Assembly: GCA_903929355.1 (NCBI GenBank)
Contig: CAIYUN010000085.1
Span: 23,110-87,109 of the forward strand
Origin: an uncultured Opitutaceae bacterium
GTDB lineage: Bacteria; Verrucomicrobiota; Verrucomicrobiia; Opitutales; Opitutaceae
Length of the DNA: 64,000 bases
Direction: 5' to 3'
Shown: positions 62,960 through 64,000 of the stretch, piece after piece
Layout: each line of letters begins with the position of its first letter
How positions within the stretch are numbered: the first letter of the stretch is position 1
The notes under the pieces: model-generated
The model's database searches: none
What the model was told of the DNA's origin: nothing
Seen by the model: only the letters and a program-made list of their open reading frames with translations
Made by a program: the position numbers and the translations under genes

Positions 62960-64000
62960 TTATTTCCCAATAGCCTGGGCTTTTTGGAGTGCGGCCACAG
63001 CGTCATTGAGATTAGTTGTAATGAGTTCGTGATCCTCTGGATAATCGGTCGAATTAAGAACTTCCAGAGCGGAACTAAAGTCGGCCACCGCTTCGGCGAG
63101 GAGTTGATTGTTTTCGGGCCGTCCACTTTCAACAGCCCGATCTTTTAGGACGCTGGCGAGTATACCCTCAGTCTTGGCCCAATGATATGGCCGCGTCTTG
63201 CGAGTCTGGATTTCTAGAGCGGCATGGGCGGCGGCTTCAGCTTCGGCCAGGATCTCCGCGCGGTCGGCCCCCGTGCTCGCGTTGGCCTGAGCTTGAAGTG
63301 CGCTGGCGAGATTCGTCTGGGTATCGGCCCAGTCCGAGGGCAGCGCCTCATGGGTGTAGACTTCAAGGGCCGTGCGAAAGGCGGCCACCGCTTCGGCGAG
63401 CAGCCGAGTTCTCTCGGCACCCGTGCTGGCCTTTGCCTGGTCTTGAAGCACGCTGGCGAGATTGGTCTGGGTCCAGACCCAGTCCAGAGGCAGCGCCTCG
63501 CGGGTGCGGACTTCAAGCGATGCGCGATAAGCGCTCACCGCATCAGCGAGCAGCCGCGCTCTCTCGACCCCGGAACTAGCGTTGGCCTGGTCGCGAAGCG
63601 CTGCAGCGAGATTATTCTGAGTCCGAGCCCAGTACTCGGGCAGCGTTTCACGGGAATAGACTTCAAGGGCCGCGCGATAGGCGGTCACCGCATCGGCCAG
63701 CAACCGCGCTCTCTCGGCCCCGGAGCTCGCGTCGGCCTGGTCGCGAAGCGTATTGGCGAGATTGAACTGGGTCCGGGCCCAGTCCTGGGGCCGCGCCGCA
63801 CGGGTGTAGACTTCAAGGACCGCGCGATAGGCGGTCACCGCTTCAGCGAGCAGCCGCGCGCTCTCAACCCCAGAGCTGGCATAGGCCTGAACTTGAAGCG
63901 CGTAAGCGAGAATGGACTGAGTCCGGGCCCAGTCCTGGGGCAGCGCCTCACGGGTGTAGACTTCAAGGGCCGCGCGACTGGCGGCCACTGCTTCAGCGAG
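62960..64000 (-). CDS. TPR-repeat protein, partial at right edge
   Basis: The reading frame is open from beyond 64000 to a stop at 62960. It contains at least six copies of a 50-residue unit: LPQDWARTQ, then NLANTLRDQA, then SSGAERARLLADAV, then AYRAALEVYTRE. This is a TPR-like two-helix repeat of the kind found beside caspase, CHAT or NB-ARC domains, but the N-terminal part that would tell the role is outside the window. The last copy (KTRPYHWAKTEG) is diverged and is followed by a unique tail (about 60 residues). Repeats are nearly identical in DNA, which suggests recent expansion. Confidence 0.85.
   Translation of the reverse strand, partial: LAEAVAASRAALEVYTREALPQDWARTQSILAYALQVQAYASSGVESARLLAEAVTAYRAVLEVYTRAARPQDWARTQFNLANTLRDQADASSGAERARLLADAVTAYRAALEVYSRETLPEYWARTQNNLAAALRDQANASSGVERARLLADAVSAYRASLEVRTREALPLDWVWTQTNLASVLQDQAKASTGAERTRLLAEAVAAFRTALEVYTHEALPSDWADTQTNLASALQAQANASTGADRAEILAEAEAAAHAALEIQTRKTRPYHWAKTEGILASVLKDRAVESGRPENNQLLAEAVADFSSALEVLNSTDYPEDHELITTNLNDAVAALQKAQAIGK
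63210..64000. repeat. 150-bp tandem DNA repeats
   Basis: The phrase GACTTCAAGG and its neighbours recur every 150 bases (near 63359, 63509, 63659, 63809 and 63959). Copies at the right end are the most alike; the leftmost is diverged. The array encodes the TPR protein and continues beyond the window. Confidence 0.9.

Noticed and set aside
63210-64000. Regular repeats as a CRISPR array
   Set aside because: The units are 150 bp, contiguous, protein-coding and lack spacers.

Overview
The window is high-GC, gene-dense bacterial DNA. Gene content points to a Gram-negative member of Verrucomicrobiota, probably Opitutaceae-like. It has lpxA (outer membrane), an alternative complex III operon, mcsA-mcsB-clpC, fused biotin genes, a TIGR03790-type protein, a pilin-like prepilin, and degenerate AT-rich intergenic repeats of a kind I associate with this phylum. 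The taxonomic call is inference. No rRNA, tRNA or CRISPR array was seen.

Layout. 1-6.4 kb, minus strand: a biotin operon, ferredoxin - bioA - bioB - bioD/bioF fusion - bioH/bioC-like fusion, the last running off the left edge. A BirA-like operator sits before bioA. The inter-domain linkers of both fusions are made of the same palindromic REP-like DNA element, read in the same frame. 6.6-19.0 kb: a signalling island. It has an HTH/metallo-hydrolase and a PAS histidine kinase, then a tightly coupled minus-strand trio (LuxD-like acyltransferase/methyltransferase fusion, multi-TM GAF histidine kinase, GAF protein with a Glu-substituted pseudo-receiver). Divergent from it lie a pseudo-receiver/GAF/PAS kinase, a FadL-type fatty-acid porin and a receiver-kinase. 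An acyl enzyme, a lipid porin and four kinases together suggest a lipid-derived signal module; this is the main candidate for an undescribed system.

19.1-27.7 kb: a VapBC-type toxin-antitoxin pair, clpP, a TIGR03790-like protein, an S1/P1 nuclease, and mcsA-mcsB-clpC (protein arginine phosphorylation feeding Clp proteolysis). 27.7-42.2 kb is mostly housekeeping: ilvE, a prepilin, a CBS/DRTGG pyrophosphatase, glnS (with an in-frame repeat-derived insert), a single-domain EamA protein, a fluoride riboswitch driving a CLC-type transporter, an amidase, infC, an IscA-type protein, pdxA, lpxA and a stand-alone 5'-3' exonuclease.

42.2-53.7 kb: one long minus-strand operon for alternative complex III (actABCDEF) that continues into cbb3-oxidase-like subunits. 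The CcoN-like protein lacks nearly all haem and CuB histidines, so it cannot be an ordinary oxidase. 54.3-58.2 kb: a coupled pair of hybrid kinases, the larger one paralogous over its N-terminal half to the kinase at 7.5 kb. 58.5-61.9 kb: a small hypothetical protein, a secreted esterase, a secreted metallo-beta-lactamase-fold protein, rpoZ and smpB. 62-64 kb: decayed gene remnants, then a TPR protein built of 150-bp tandem DNA repeats that runs off the right edge.

Dispersed palindromes and simple repeats run through the window, both between genes and inside reading frames. They are a second theme worth following.
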